Below the pieces are notes generated by a model that worked only from the letters and a program-made list of their open reading frames with translations, was not told where the DNA came from and did no database searches. Shown here one piece after another: positions 21,721 to 30,858 of a stretch of 34,876 nt of DNA. Both the position numbers and the translations under genes were made by a program. The stretch is from positions 1 through 34,876 of IMG/VR virus record IMGVR_UViG_3300032397_000041; one strand, written 5' to 3'. Every line of letters begins with the position of its first letter. Position 1 is the first letter of the stretch. Origin of the DNA: a virus.

Positions 21721-23979
21721 ATGGCATTACCTCCTGATTATTTAGATGAAAATTTTGATGATATTAGTGACTGGACTAAATACAAGACAGGTTCGGCTGA
21801 TGCTATTATTAGTCCTGCTGGACAAGTTAGATTTGATAGTGGAACAACACTGGGAAGTTATGCAAGATTGAACAGAAATGTTAGTCACATTTCTACTACG
21901 TATACAATCCAGATGAGAGCTAATTTTGATAATATAGGATTAAAAGGCGAAGATTATTTTTATTTTGAATACAGAAATACATCGATGCGACTTGCTGTAT
22001 GGTTCACAAGCCATCTTTGGATTTCGCATAACACTGATGCTGATGTAGATGTAGGATTTGTGACAGAGGGTGTTTGGAATGTTTGGAGATTTGAGGTAAC
22101 AGAGACATCTGCTGTTGCGGCTACTGTACAAGTGTTTAAAGACGGTGTCAGCCTTGGTACATTCGATTGTAGTCGTACCCTTTCAGGTACAAAGGGTGAC
22201 ACTTATTTACATTTGTTTGGGAACAATACAGCAAGCACAAGATGTCATCTAGATTATTTTAGAATTGCATCTGGATTGGGTGTCATACAAGATACATTAA
22301 AGCCTACTGATACTATCCATCTCGTTGAATCTCTCTCAAAAACTGCCCTGCCTCGTAAGACTATCTCGGATGCAATCCATCTTGTCGATGTTCCCAAAAA
22401 GAAAATTAATCGAAGCAGGGCGGACGCAATTGGTCTTGCATCTGCTATTCTTAAAAAGAGTAATCCTAAAAAGATCGACACAATTCATCTTGCAGATAGT
22501 TTGCTTAAGCGAAAGACGGTATCGACTATTCCTAACTCTATTCACCTTGTGGATTCGTTGACAAAAACAGTCTCATATCATTTAGCAAAATCTGATTCTA
22601 TTCATGTTTCCGAAGTTCTTTCAAAGAAAAGAAATATGTTAAAATCGGATGTTGTCTCTCTATCTGATTCTCTTTTAAAAAAGAGAGGATTGAATTTACC
22701 CAATCCGATTCATCTATCAGATGCTATTTTAAAATCTGAAAGATTTGTAAAATCAGATTCTATCCATTTTGTAGACAATTTAATTGTGGTTAAGCATGGA
22801 TTGATAACATCCTCTATTTATGATTCTGTTCGTATCGCCGATGTGTTTTCAAGAACAGCGTCTTATCATATTGCTAAAGCAGATTCGATCCATCTTGCTG
22901 ATGCTGCATTTAAAAAAGGTTGTCTTAAAAAATCAGATCAATTTAGTATTTCAGAGATTCTATCGAAGCGGAAAATAATTTCTCCGATACACGATAGTAT
23001 TCATATTTTAGATGCTCTGACAAAAAGGGTTAATTTTTCAAGATTGTTGGGCGATGTTGTTTCTGTTGCCGATGTAAAATCTCAGTCATTAAAATTTTCT
23101 TTGTCAAATACTGTTTTTATTAATGATGTCTTCCTAAGAGCTAAAATATCAAGAAGAGCAATTGCTGATGTGATTTCTGCTCTTGATTTTTTCGATAAAT
23201 ACACACCAATGGCAACAATAACAGATTTCATTCAAATAGAAGACGATGTTCATGTCTGGAATCCATCAATGTATAAGAGCGATGCTTTTTTGACAAACGA
23301 TTTTCTTTCAAAATGGAAAACACCTGTTTTGCTATATATCGAAATAATAAATGCACCTGGTTCAATGACTGTTGGAGAAGCACAACAATTAACAGCAATT
23401 GGTTTCTATGATGATGATTCACAAGCAGTTCTGACCAAGCTTGTCACCTGGGTGTCTTCTAATCAAAATGTGGCAACTATAGATTCTACTGGGTTGGTTA
23501 TTATTCCTGTCGCCCAGGGTTCAACTTTTGTGACAGCTTATCAGGATACAGTTTATGGCAGGATCGAAAAAACAATAATGGTAAGAGTTGGGATGGGAGA
23601 CGAAGCTGTTTCAAAATTAACTGAAGCAGATATTTCCAATCTGCAATTGATCCCGCTTGATCCCTCTCCTAATCAAACATTTAGTGTTGTTTTGACAGTT
23701 GATGGACGGAACATAAATTTACAGATTAAATTACGATGGAATATTCTCGCTCGATATTGGGTTATGACCATAATCGACCCAGGCATTGGAAATTATCTGG
23801 TTGATGGGATTGTAATCACAACCGGAGTTCTTCCCACCATAAATATTTTACAGCCGTATTCTTATCTTGGGATAGGCAGTTGCTATATCATTAATGTGAG
23901 TGGAGTTGATGGTGATTATCCTGATGAATTTAATCTTGGAACAGATTATATTATGCTATGGGGAAATACAGAAGTATGA
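21721..23979 (+). CDS. Baseplate plug protein with lectin-like, repeat-array and Big2 insertions
   Basis: This 752-residue protein has an unusual domain order. Residues 5-185 form a concanavalin/LamG-like beta sandwich (ENFDDISDWTKYKTGSADAI, RFEVTETSAVAATVQVFKDG). About residues 194-535 hold around 18 imperfect units of 17-23 residues built on D-S-I-H-L-x-D-x-L-x-K. Residues 540-622 form a Big2 Ig-like domain (GSMTVGEAQQLTAIGFYDDD, NVATIDSTGLV). The end (about 640-752) resembles the small baseplate plug domain of Pam3-like tails (DUF6983-like: VDGRNINLQIKLRWN, YLVDGIVITTG). The plug is normally about 110 residues, so some 630 residues of adhesin-like material are added at its N-terminus. It overlaps the hub gene (ATGA). 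Confidence 0.72.
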   Translation: MALPPDYLDENFDDISDWTKYKTGSADAIISPAGQVRFDSGTTLGSYARLNRNVSHISTTYTIQMRANFDNIGLKGEDYFYFEYRNTSMRLAVWFTSHLWISHNTDADVDVGFVTEGVWNVWRFEVTETSAVAATVQVFKDGVSLGTFDCSRTLSGTKGDTYLHLFGNNTASTRCHLDYFRIASGLGVIQDTLKPTDTIHLVESLSKTALPRKTISDAIHLVDVPKKKINRSRADAIGLASAILKKSNPKKIDTIHLADSLLKRKTVSTIPNSIHLVDSLTKTVSYHLAKSDSIHVSEVLSKKRNMLKSDVVSLSDSLLKKRGLNLPNPIHLSDAILKSERFVKSDSIHFVDNLIVVKHGLITSSIYDSVRIADVFSRTASYHIAKADSIHLADAAFKKGCLKKSDQFSISEILSKRKIISPIHDSIHILDALTKRVNFSRLLGDVVSVADVKSQSLKFSLSNTVFINDVFLRAKISRRAIADVISALDFFDKYTPMATITDFIQIEDDVHVWNPSMYKSDAFLTNDFLSKWKTPVLLYIEIINAPGSMTVGEAQQLTAIGFYDDDSQAVLTKLVTWVSSNQNVATIDSTGLVIIPVAQGSTFVTAYQDTVYGRIEKTIMVRVGMGDEAVSKLTEADISNLQLIPLDPSPNQTFSVVLTVDGRNINLQIKLRWNILARYWVMTIIDPGIGNYLVDGIVITTGVLPTINILQPYSYLGIGSCYIINVSGVDGDYPDEFNLGTDYIMLWGNTEV

Positions 23980-25121
23980 GTAATTTATATGGAAGAAAAT
24001 TAGAATTAAGCATCACTTGTAATCCAGCTGTTGATCCAGATACAAGGCAGCTTTCCGACACTCTTGATGTGATAGAGATTGTAGTTGATGGCTTTGAAAA
24101 AGAAGGATTGCGAATTACTTTTGATATAGATTACCCAGGGTATCAAGGGTTTTATTATTCGACAATTACTATTTATAATTTCAATATCAAAACTTTATTG
24201 AAAGTGGTTGAAGAGGGAGCACAAGTCCGCTTGTCTGCCGGATATACAGGTGATGGAAATTTTGGCAGGATTTTCAGCGGTTATGTTTTCCAATCTTTAT
24301 TTGAAAGAGAGAACATCACAGATTATAAATTGACGTTGCGATGTATAGATGGGGCAGGATTGTTTGACGATAACTTTTGTAGTAAAGCTCTTGAGGCTGC
24401 ATTTACTCAGACCACTCTTTTTAATGTAATTACAGCATATTCTCAAACTTCTATTCCTGTTGGCAAGGTCACAAAGTTAGGAGACAGACCTATGCCCAGG
24501 GCTGCTGTTATCCATACGACTCCGGCGGTTGCCTTGAGAGAAGCTCTCAAATTCAATAGTCCTGTTGCCGCATCGAATAATCAGATATTTGTTTCTGATG
24601 GAAAAGTAAATGTTGTGAATTTGATGGATACACCGAGCAATGAGGTAATAATGTTGTCTCCTGGTGAGGGTGGATTAATAGGTTCGCCAACCCAGACAGA
24701 TTACGGGGCTGATTTTACCTGTTTGCTGAATCCTTCAATAGTTTTGGACAATCCTCGGAGAATAGTTGGATTGAAAATGACATCTGTAAAACAAATGGCA
24801 GCAGTACACGGCAAAGGGCCAATCTCGATTTTGGATATTGCCTATTTAAATAGAAATAGGAGGAAAAGCAGCGATTATGAAGAGAATCCTGAATTGAGAG
24901 CGTACGATAATTTCAAGACATCTTTAGATATGGATCAAGAATATCAGGTTATCGGAGTTCGGCATACAGGGGACACAAGGGGTGATGAATGGTATACTCA
25001 TGTAACAGGATTGAATAAAGGTGGGATGCAGCCAATAGGATTTGATGAAGAGGACATGATTTCTGGCAGAGGGCTTCCTGCATTAGTTTTTAATAAAGAA
25101 AATAATTACACAGGAGCATAA
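23976..25121 (+). CDS. Baseplate hub protein (gp27/gpD-like)
   Basis: This 381-residue protein is coupled to the plug gene by ATGA; the upstream in-frame ATG at 23958 lies within that gene. It starts SNLYGRKLELSITCNPAV, then GLRITFDIDYPGYQGFYYST, the VRLSAGYTGDGNFGRIFSGY block typical of hub first domains, and a later LREALKFNSPVAASNNQIFV domain. The pattern fits the central trimeric hub that holds the spike. Confidence 0.78.
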   Translation: MSNLYGRKLELSITCNPAVDPDTRQLSDTLDVIEIVVDGFEKEGLRITFDIDYPGYQGFYYSTITIYNFNIKTLLKVVEEGAQVRLSAGYTGDGNFGRIFSGYVFQSLFERENITDYKLTLRCIDGAGLFDDNFCSKALEAAFTQTTLFNVITAYSQTSIPVGKVTKLGDRPMPRAAVIHTTPAVALREALKFNSPVAASNNQIFVSDGKVNVVNLMDTPSNEVIMLSPGEGGLIGSPTQTDYGADFTCLLNPSIVLDNPRRIVGLKMTSVKQMAAVHGKGPISILDIAYLNRNRRKSSDYEENPELRAYDNFKTSLDMDQEYQVIGVRHTGDTRGDEWYTHVTGLNKGGMQPIGFDEEDMISGRGLPALVFNKENNYTGA

Positions 25122-25125
25122 TTAT

Positions 25126-25944
25126 TTGATAAGTATCGCTCAAAGATTTTGTACTTCACCAGCAACAGAAATAGAAACGATGAATAAGAATTTTGATCGT
25201 TTCGATTTTGACCTCCGTTGTTGTGCACCTGGAATAATTACTTCTTTCGATAGTGCAAAGCAGACTGTAAAAGTGCAACTTGCGATAAAGGATTTGATAG
25301 TTATTAACACCAAAAAGGGTGGGGTGTTGCAATCGATCCCAATTCCTGAGCTGGGAGATGTTCCAATTGTAGTCCCCAGAGCTGGTGGGTTTTCGATAAC
25401 TCTGCCTATCAAAAAGGGTGATGAATGTTTGGTTGTTTTTTCTGATAGCTGCATAGATAGCTGGTGGCAAAATGGGTGTGATACAAATGAGAAGAACGAA
25501 CCAGAAGCACAAGAACCATTGTCCGCACGGAGACATGATCTTTCTGATGGATTTGCTATTTTAGGAACATGGAGTCAAAAGAGAGTTTTGGACAATTATA
25601 ATTCTGATGCTCTTGAGATCAGAAGCGATCAGGGCGATACGAGCATAGAAGTTAAAAACGATGAAATCAATATTAGAGAAAAAGAAACAGTTGTGACAAT
25701 AAAAGATGGTGAAGTTATGATTGTAGATGGAGACACAGAAGTGAAGATAAAAGATGGGGAGACGACAATCACTTCAACTTCTGTTAAACTTGGTGGATCA
25801 GATGCGATATATAAATTGATTGATGAAAGATTAATTATGCTATACAACTCGCACATGCACCCTTATTCAGAGGGGAATACTGGTGCTCCGACTGTGCCTT
25901 TAATTGCAATATCTTGTGCAACAGAAAATACGGTGGCAAAATGA
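25126..25944 (+). CDS. Baseplate spike protein (gp138/gpV-like), TTG start
   Basis: This 272-residue protein has an OB-fold N-terminal domain (CAPGIITSFDSAKQTVKVQL, VVPRAGGFSITLPIKKGDEC), a short-strand beta-helix (repeats such as VKNDEINIREKETVVTIKDG) and a metal-binding-like end (SHMHPYSEGNTGAP). This is the membrane-piercing spike. The start chosen is TTG 25126, nine bases after AGGAG (25112-25116); the first ATG in frame (25180) has no ribosome site and would cut into the fold. It overlaps the next gene (ATGA). Confidence 0.82.
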   Translation: MISIAQRFCTSPATEIETMNKNFDRFDFDLRCCAPGIITSFDSAKQTVKVQLAIKDLIVINTKKGGVLQSIPIPELGDVPIVVPRAGGFSITLPIKKGDECLVVFSDSCIDSWWQNGCDTNEKNEPEAQEPLSARRHDLSDGFAILGTWSQKRVLDNYNSDALEIRSDQGDTSIEVKNDEINIREKETVVTIKDGEVMIVDGDTEVKIKDGETTITSTSVKLGGSDAIYKLIDERLIMLYNSHMHPYSEGNTGAPTVPLIAISCATENTVAK

Positions 25945-26309
25945 GAGTTAGACGTATCGTAGATGGAGAACCGGAGTTTGGTCAAGGAAGGCAAAACTTC
26001 CTACAAGGGATTGATGCTGTAGGTCAAACTATTAAATGTTCACTACAGCTATATACAAATGAGTGGTGGGAAGATTTGTCTGATGGACTGCCTGTCTGGA
26101 CAAATTTGTTGGGATATGAAGGATCGAATAAAGATAAAAACAATGCAATTATATCAAAAAGAATCCTTGGCATCAATTTAGACGGGACAAAATTGATAAC
26201 TCTGTTAAAAAAGGTGAGCAATACTTATAGTCCTGTAACAAGAAGGTATACTTTTAAGGCCACAGCAATGAGTATTTATGGGCCTATTATCGTTAAAAAT
26301 GGGAGCTAA
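25941..26309 (+). CDS. Baseplate wedge protein (gp25/gpW-like)
   Basis: This 122-residue protein is coupled by ATGA; upstream in-frame ATGs lie inside the spike gene. The motif GRQNFLQGIDAVGQTIKCSL followed by EWWEDLSDGLPVWTNLLGYE and ISKRILGI is the gp25-like wedge signature of contractile tails. It links baseplate and sheath. Confidence 0.82.
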   Translation: MRVRRIVDGEPEFGQGRQNFLQGIDAVGQTIKCSLQLYTNEWWEDLSDGLPVWTNLLGYEGSNKDKNNAIISKRILGINLDGTKLITLLKKVSNTYSPVTRRYTFKATAMSIYGPIIVKNGS

Positions 26310-26312
26310 ATT

Positions 26313-27503
26313 ATGTATTTTGCACCTACAGTTGATTCTACTGGTCTCCATCTTCCTCTTTATGATGATATATTGAGGGATTTGATAAATTCTTATAAGA
26401 ATATTTACGGGCAAGATGTTTATCTCGGCAATGATTCCGCAGATTATCAGTGGATTTCAGTTGTGGCAAAGCATCAATTTGATACGATGCAAGCATTACA
26501 ATCAGATTACTACAACAGAAGTCCTCTGACGGCTGTCGGTGTTGCTCTTGATTTGCTGTTAAAGCTGAACGGAATGACAAGAAAAGTAGCCTCCTATTCT
26601 ACTTGTATGGTTGTAGTTTCGGGAATACCACAGGCCGTGATCGTTGATGGGATAGCACAAGATGTGAGTGGGAATAATTGGGCATTACCTGCCTTGGTGA
26701 CAATAGGGGTTTTGGGAACAGAAACAGTAAGCGCAACTTGTGAAACTTTAGGCAAAATATCTGCATTGCCTGGGTCAATTATTAAGATCGTAACACCTCA
26801 ATATGGTTGGTTATCTGTGAATAATGAGGTGGCTGCAAATTTAGGACAGCCAATTGAAACAGATGCCCAATCGAGAGCGAGACAAAGTTTGAGTACAAGA
26901 CTTGCTTCTCATACGATGCTGGCAGGAACGGTTGCCGGAGTTGCAGCGGTTGCAGACGTTACTCGTTACAATATTCATGAAAATTATACAAGCTATACGG
27001 ATGCTCAGGGCTGCCCAGAACATTCTGTAACCTGTGTGGTAGAGGGTGGAACTGATTTGGATATAGCAACAGCCATATTTTATAATAGAGGGATAGGTTG
27101 CTATACGAATGGAACTACAAGTGTGGATATTACTGATCCTGACACATCACAAATAATGACGATAAATTTTATGAGACCAGAATACTTGCCTGTGTATGTT
27201 ACTGTTCATGTTAAAAAATTGTTTGGTTATACAGATTCAATTACAGATAAAATTGAGCAAGCGATATTTACTTATCTGAATAGTTTGCAGATAGGGCAAA
27301 ATCTTACAATTTCAGCTTTGTATGGAGCAGCCTTATCTGTGATGCCAGATTTGACTTCTCCAATGTTTTCGATAACTTTATTGGAGGCAGGAGTAGAGTT
27401 CGATAACTTACATGGTAACGATTTGATAGTTAGTTTTAATACAGTTACGCAAGGAATTTTAGGAGCTTCTCCACCATATATTGTAATTGAGGTGACAGGA
27501 TGA
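26313..27503 (+). CDS. Baseplate J-like protein
   Basis: This 396-residue protein begins with DSTGLHLPLYDDILRDLINS and YKNIYGQDVYLGNDSADYQW, contains the conserved PIETDAQSRARQSLSTRLAS block near residue 180 and a C-terminal part with DKIEQAIFTYLNSLQIGQNL. These are the landmarks of Mu gp47 / P2 J wedge proteins. Overlaps the next gene by ATGA. Confidence 0.88.
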   Translation: MYFAPTVDSTGLHLPLYDDILRDLINSYKNIYGQDVYLGNDSADYQWISVVAKHQFDTMQALQSDYYNRSPLTAVGVALDLLLKLNGMTRKVASYSTCMVVVSGIPQAVIVDGIAQDVSGNNWALPALVTIGVLGTETVSATCETLGKISALPGSIIKIVTPQYGWLSVNNEVAANLGQPIETDAQSRARQSLSTRLASHTMLAGTVAGVAAVADVTRYNIHENYTSYTDAQGCPEHSVTCVVEGGTDLDIATAIFYNRGIGCYTNGTTSVDITDPDTSQIMTINFMRPEYLPVYVTVHVKKLFGYTDSITDKIEQAIFTYLNSLQIGQNLTISALYGAALSVMPDLTSPMFSITLLEAGVEFDNLHGNDLIVSFNTVTQGILGASPPYIVIEVTG

Positions 27504-28081
27504 TAGTAGTTTCAGATTATTTACATTTGATTACAAGTCAATATCAAAATTCTCCTAAGTTTTTGTCTTGGCTTGAATCCGCTCTGAAGATTCCTCATGA
27601 TATTTCTGTTTGTGCAGAGGCTATGCCTGGATATTTTGATCTTGATTTAGCAGTAGGAGTTCAATTGGATACTGTAGGAGTGATTTTAGGGCAATCGAGA
27701 ATTTTAACCTTTCAACCAACAGATGGAACTTCTTCAATTTTGGACGATGCAACTTATCGTAAAGTTTTGAAACTAAAAGCATTAACCAATTATTGGAGAG
27801 GTACGCAAAGTGAAATTTATAAATTTTGGAACATTGTTTTCCCAGAAGCTAATCTTTTAATTGATGACCATCAAGATATGTCTGCTACAATTTATATCGT
27901 TGGTACTTTGTCGCAGATAGTGATCGATATGATAAATAATGATCAGATCATTCCAAGGCCAGAGGGAGTTAGATATTTTCTGGACGGAGCAGTTACAATT
28001 TTGCCGATCTTTTCTTACGATAAAGACGATGATTTCTTTAAAGGTTATGATGAAGCTGTTTGGGAAAGTACTTTAGGATAA
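27500..28081 (+). CDS. Baseplate protein, DUF2612 (gpI-like)
   Basis: This 193-residue protein carries FDLDLAVGVQLDTVGVILGQ, DDATYRKVLKLKALTNYWRG and IYKFWNIVFPEANLLIDD, typical of DUF2612 baseplate proteins which pair with the J-like wedge. The C-terminal strand-rich part probably binds the fibre encoded next. Confidence 0.85.
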   Translation: MIVVSDYLHLITSQYQNSPKFLSWLESALKIPHDISVCAEAMPGYFDLDLAVGVQLDTVGVILGQSRILTFQPTDGTSSILDDATYRKVLKLKALTNYWRGTQSEIYKFWNIVFPEANLLIDDHQDMSATIYIVGTLSQIVIDMINNDQIIPRPEGVRYFLDGAVTILPIFSYDKDDDFFKGYDEAVWESTLG

Positions 28082-28095
28082 AGGGAGGACTATAG

Positions 28096-28872
28096 ATGCC
28101 AGGAAGCAACAATTTCAAACAATTCGATGCCAATAAGAACAATATCATGAGTGATACTGATTATGAGAATAGTGAGTATAGAAAGGATGGTGCGGTTGAA
28201 GGGATAGCACCTTCAATTTCTCATAATAAATTATTTTATCAGGTAAGCACAATGTGCGCAGCTATAGGACAATCTCTTGCTAGCAAGGGGCATACTGTTA
28301 GTGATGTAGATATAGAAACTTTGGCTGCTTTGTTTGTTAGTGTTTTGGCAGTTAATCCAGATTGGACTGCTACTTCAGGAGTGGCGCAGATTTTAAACAA
28401 ACCTGTTTTGAATTTAGTTCCGGTTGGTGCTGTTTTCCAGTGGGCAACCTCGTCTGTTCCTGTTGGTTATCTTGAATGCAATGGCTCTTCAAAATTGATA
28501 GCTTCCTATCCTGGTTTATTTGCAGTAATAGGCAATAATTATGGAGCTGTTGATGGGACTCATTTTAATCTTCCAGATTATAGAGGATATTTTTTGAGAG
28601 GTTGGGATCATGGTATAAAAAGGGATGTTGATAGGCTGACAAGAACTGATAGAGGAGATGGCACGAGTGGAGATTATGTAGGAACCAAACAAATGGATTC
28701 TATCAAAAATCACTCCCATCAATACAGAGAGATGTTTGGTGGAGGTGATACAGAGATTGCCAGGGGTGGTGATTTTGATGCAAGTGGTGATGGAAGGACT
28801 GGTCTAACTGTTCCTGCAGGTTTAGAGACCAGACCTATAAATGTGAATGTTATGTTTATTATAAAGTTTTAA
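28096..28872 (+). CDS. Tail fibre with phage tail collar domain
   Basis: This 258-residue protein has a helical N-terminal attachment part, then from about residue 113 the collar domain: PVGAVFQWATSSVPVGYLEC, SYPGLFAVIGNNYG, FNLPDYRGYFLRGWDHG and a final NHSHQYREM with RPINVNVMFIIKF. This is the receptor-binding-type fibre tip of many contractile phages. No separate chaperone gene is seen next to it. Confidence 0.85.
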   Translation: MPGSNNFKQFDANKNNIMSDTDYENSEYRKDGAVEGIAPSISHNKLFYQVSTMCAAIGQSLASKGHTVSDVDIETLAALFVSVLAVNPDWTATSGVAQILNKPVLNLVPVGAVFQWATSSVPVGYLECNGSSKLIASYPGLFAVIGNNYGAVDGTHFNLPDYRGYFLRGWDHGIKRDVDRLTRTDRGDGTSGDYVGTKQMDSIKNHSHQYREMFGGGDTEIARGGDFDASGDGRTGLTVPAGLETRPINVNVMFIIKF

Positions 28873-28884
28873 GGATAGGCTATT

Positions 28885-29394
28885 ATGGGGAATAAAGCTC
28901 TTATGGTTTACGGGAGTGCTCCTTGTGGGGAGATTGATCGGGCAGCTTTAGAAACCATTCTCAATGAATTTGACGTAATGGCTATTGGCCTTGATTGTCC
29001 CTACGAGGGGCACATCCACTTTTTTGCAACCTATCACTTTTTAGATATTCCTGTTTACAAAATGAAAAGAGATCATTTCAAAGGCAACATGGACTTTAAA
29101 GTAATTGGCCACAAACATAGACCAGAGATTGATATTTTTGAAGAGCACAAAGAACCTTCTGGGTCGTCGACTTTGTTGGGAGTAGTAGCTGCAATTAAAC
29201 TTGGTTATACTAAAATAATTCTTTGCGGTTGCCCTATGGAAGGAGATAATAAAAAATACGGATCAACTCCTTATAATCATTTTCAGAAGGGCTGGATAAG
29301 CAGATTGTCCGAGATATATTTACACACAAGGTCAATGAGTGGTTTTACTAAACAGATATTAGGCCATCCTACAAAAGAGTGGGTTGAGTCATAA
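28885..29394 (+). CDS. DUF115 / sialyltransferase-like protein
   Basis: This 169-residue protein has an N-terminal VYGSAPCGEIDR loop and, near residue 95, SSTLLGVVAAIKLGYTKIIL followed by CGCPMEG. That segment is the pattern of the DUF115 (Maf-like) and CST-type sialyltransferase folds. At 169 residues it is shorter than usual for these enzymes. Activity and substrate are unknown; a nucleotide-sugar or glycan-related role is inferred from the fold. It is separated by the lysis-like cluster from a second such protein at 30855. Confidence 0.55.
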   Translation: MGNKALMVYGSAPCGEIDRAALETILNEFDVMAIGLDCPYEGHIHFFATYHFLDIPVYKMKRDHFKGNMDFKVIGHKHRPEIDIFEEHKEPSGSSTLLGVVAAIKLGYTKIILCGCPMEGDNKKYGSTPYNHFQKGWISRLSEIYLHTRSMSGFTKQILGHPTKEWVES

Positions 29395-29409
29395 GAAAAG
29401 GAGCCGTAA

Positions 29410-29805
29410 ATGATTAAAAAAATAACTAAGCCAATCGAAATTTTTGTGGATGAAACTCTTTGTAATACTCGGCATCAACGTCTTGAAGATATAATCCAGC
29501 TTGGTTTTGACAAGATGAATATTCGACTGGACGGCATGGACAAGGCCTTGGACTTGAAGTCAAAAGATTTAGAGAATCGCCTTCATACTCTAAATGAACT
29601 TAGAGCGGAAGTGATCAGAGATCGGATGATGTTTTTAACCAAAGAAACCTATGATATTAAAATTGCAGGATATGACGTCTGGTGTGCGGGAATAGATAAG
29701 AAAGTTGTAGCTATTGAAACTAAAATCCTGACCTGGACTGCTGCATTAGGCGTGTTCTTTGTAATGGTTCAGTTGTTTCTTCATTACTTTACAAACGGCA
29801 AGTAG
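29410..29805 (+). CDS. Coiled-coil protein with C-terminal membrane anchor (lysis region)
   Basis: This 131-residue protein has a long charged helix from about residue 20 to 85 (GMDKALDLKSKDLENRLHTL) and one hydrophobic segment near 105-126 (TWTAALGVFFVMVQLFLHYF). This architecture is common next to phage holins (hemolysin XhlA-like). It lies just upstream of two more membrane proteins. The ribosome site is AAAAGGAG. Function in lysis is inference from neighbours. Confidence 0.6.
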   Translation: MIKKITKPIEIFVDETLCNTRHQRLEDIIQLGFDKMNIRLDGMDKALDLKSKDLENRLHTLNELRAEVIRDRMMFLTKETYDIKIAGYDVWCAGIDKKVVAIETKILTWTAALGVFFVMVQLFLHYFTNGK

Positions 29806-29820
29806 ATAAGGAGGGAAATT

Positions 29821-29928
29821 ATGTGGTGGTATATTATTATAGCAGTAGTGTGTTTTTGCGGTGGCTGGTATGCTTGCATGAAATTTGCAGGTAGAGTACT
29901 AAGCATAACTGTAAAAGATAAGGAGTAG
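29821..29928 (+). CDS. Tiny membrane protein, 35 residues
   Basis: The ORF follows AAGGAGGGAAATT, an excellent ribosome site. The product MWWYIIIAVVCFCGGWYACM is one transmembrane segment followed by a short basic/polar end (KDKE). The gene's stop region supplies AAGGAG for the next gene, so it is embedded in the lysis cluster. It could be a small holin, antiholin or regulator. Confidence 0.6.
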   Translation: MWWYIIIAVVCFCGGWYACMKFAGRVLSITVKDKE

Positions 29929-29932
29929 AGCT

Positions 29933-30163
29933 ATGTGGAAGAAATTTTTAGAAGGACTTCTCAATAAAATCCTTTCAGATTTAACTTCTCGGAAGTGGTT
30001 GGCGTTTTTAATTATAACCATTTTATCATTCATTGCTTTGTTGAAAGGCGAAATAACTTCAGAAGTTTGGGCAACGATTGCAATAGCAGGTTTTGGTTTG
30101 TTTTCTGCTGTTAATGTAGTTCAGAAAATAAAGGTTTTATCTAACAATTCACTTAGTAAATAG
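29933..30163 (+). CDS. Holin-like two-TM protein
   Basis: This 76-residue protein has an N-terminal amphipathic part (WKKFLEGLLNKILSDLTSRK) and two hydrophobic segments (about 22-39 and 48-64, WATIAIAGFGLFSAVNVV), with a short basic C-terminus. Size and topology fit class II holins. No endolysin gene is evident nearby; the only murein hydrolase domain seen is in the tape measure protein. The ribosome site AAGGAG overlaps the stop of the previous gene. Confidence 0.62.
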   Translation: MWKKFLEGLLNKILSDLTSRKWLAFLIITILSFIALLKGEITSEVWATIAIAGFGLFSAVNVVQKIKVLSNNSLSK

Positions 30164-30171
30164 GTGTAAAT

Positions 30172-30858
30172 ATGAATTGGCTTATAGAAAAATTCAGACA
30201 CAAGAGTGGAATTGAGATTGGTGGATTTAGTCATATATTTTCTAAGAATGGCAGTATACCAATTTACCCAGTTGTCGATTCTCTTGATTGTTGTAATTTT
30301 AGCAAGCAGACAATTTGGGAAGGAGCTTTGGAAGAGGGGCAGAATTTTCTCTATGATGATAAAGTTGGTTATCGGTATATTTGCGAGGCAACAGAATTAA
30401 GCAAAAAGATTTCATTGTTCACTCATGATTTTGTTATCTCTTCTAATTGTTTTGAGCATATAGCCAATCCATTAAAAGCGCTTAATGAATTTTTGGAAAT
30501 AGTAAATGAGAATGGAATTATTCTTTTGGTGGTTCCAAAGAAAGAAGTCAATTTTGATCACAAGAGACAAGTGACTTCCTTTAATCATTTGGAAGAGGAC
30601 TTTGAAATGGATATTGGAGAAAACGATCTATCTCATTTTGAAGAGATAATGGAGCTGCACGATTTGTCTATGGATTTGCCAGCTGGAACCATTAAGCAGT
30701 TCAAGGAACGGTCTTTAAAGAATTACGAGAACAGAGCATTGCACCATCATGTGTTTGACATGCAGCGTTTGTTTGATATTTATGATTATTTTCATTTGAA
30801 AATAATTGCAAGTATGGAAATGAAAACAGATTATTTTATTGCAGGATGCTTAAAATGA
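30172..30858 (+). CDS. SAM-dependent methyltransferase-like protein
   Basis: This 228-residue protein has a glycine motif at residues 13-18 (GIEIGG) and the core block DFVISSNCFEHIANPLKALN at about 86-105 followed by a hydrophobic strand (GIILLVVPKK), the class I methyltransferase order. A FDHKRQVTSFNHL segment is typical of small-molecule or glycan-related members. The substrate is unknown. It overlaps the next gene (ATGA), so it probably works with the glycan-type genes that follow. Confidence 0.72.
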   Translation: MNWLIEKFRHKSGIEIGGFSHIFSKNGSIPIYPVVDSLDCCNFSKQTIWEGALEEGQNFLYDDKVGYRYICEATELSKKISLFTHDFVISSNCFEHIANPLKALNEFLEIVNENGIILLVVPKKEVNFDHKRQVTSFNHLEEDFEMDIGENDLSHFEEIMELHDLSMDLPAGTIKQFKERSLKNYENRALHHHVFDMQRLFDIYDYFHLKIIASMEMKTDYFIAGCLK

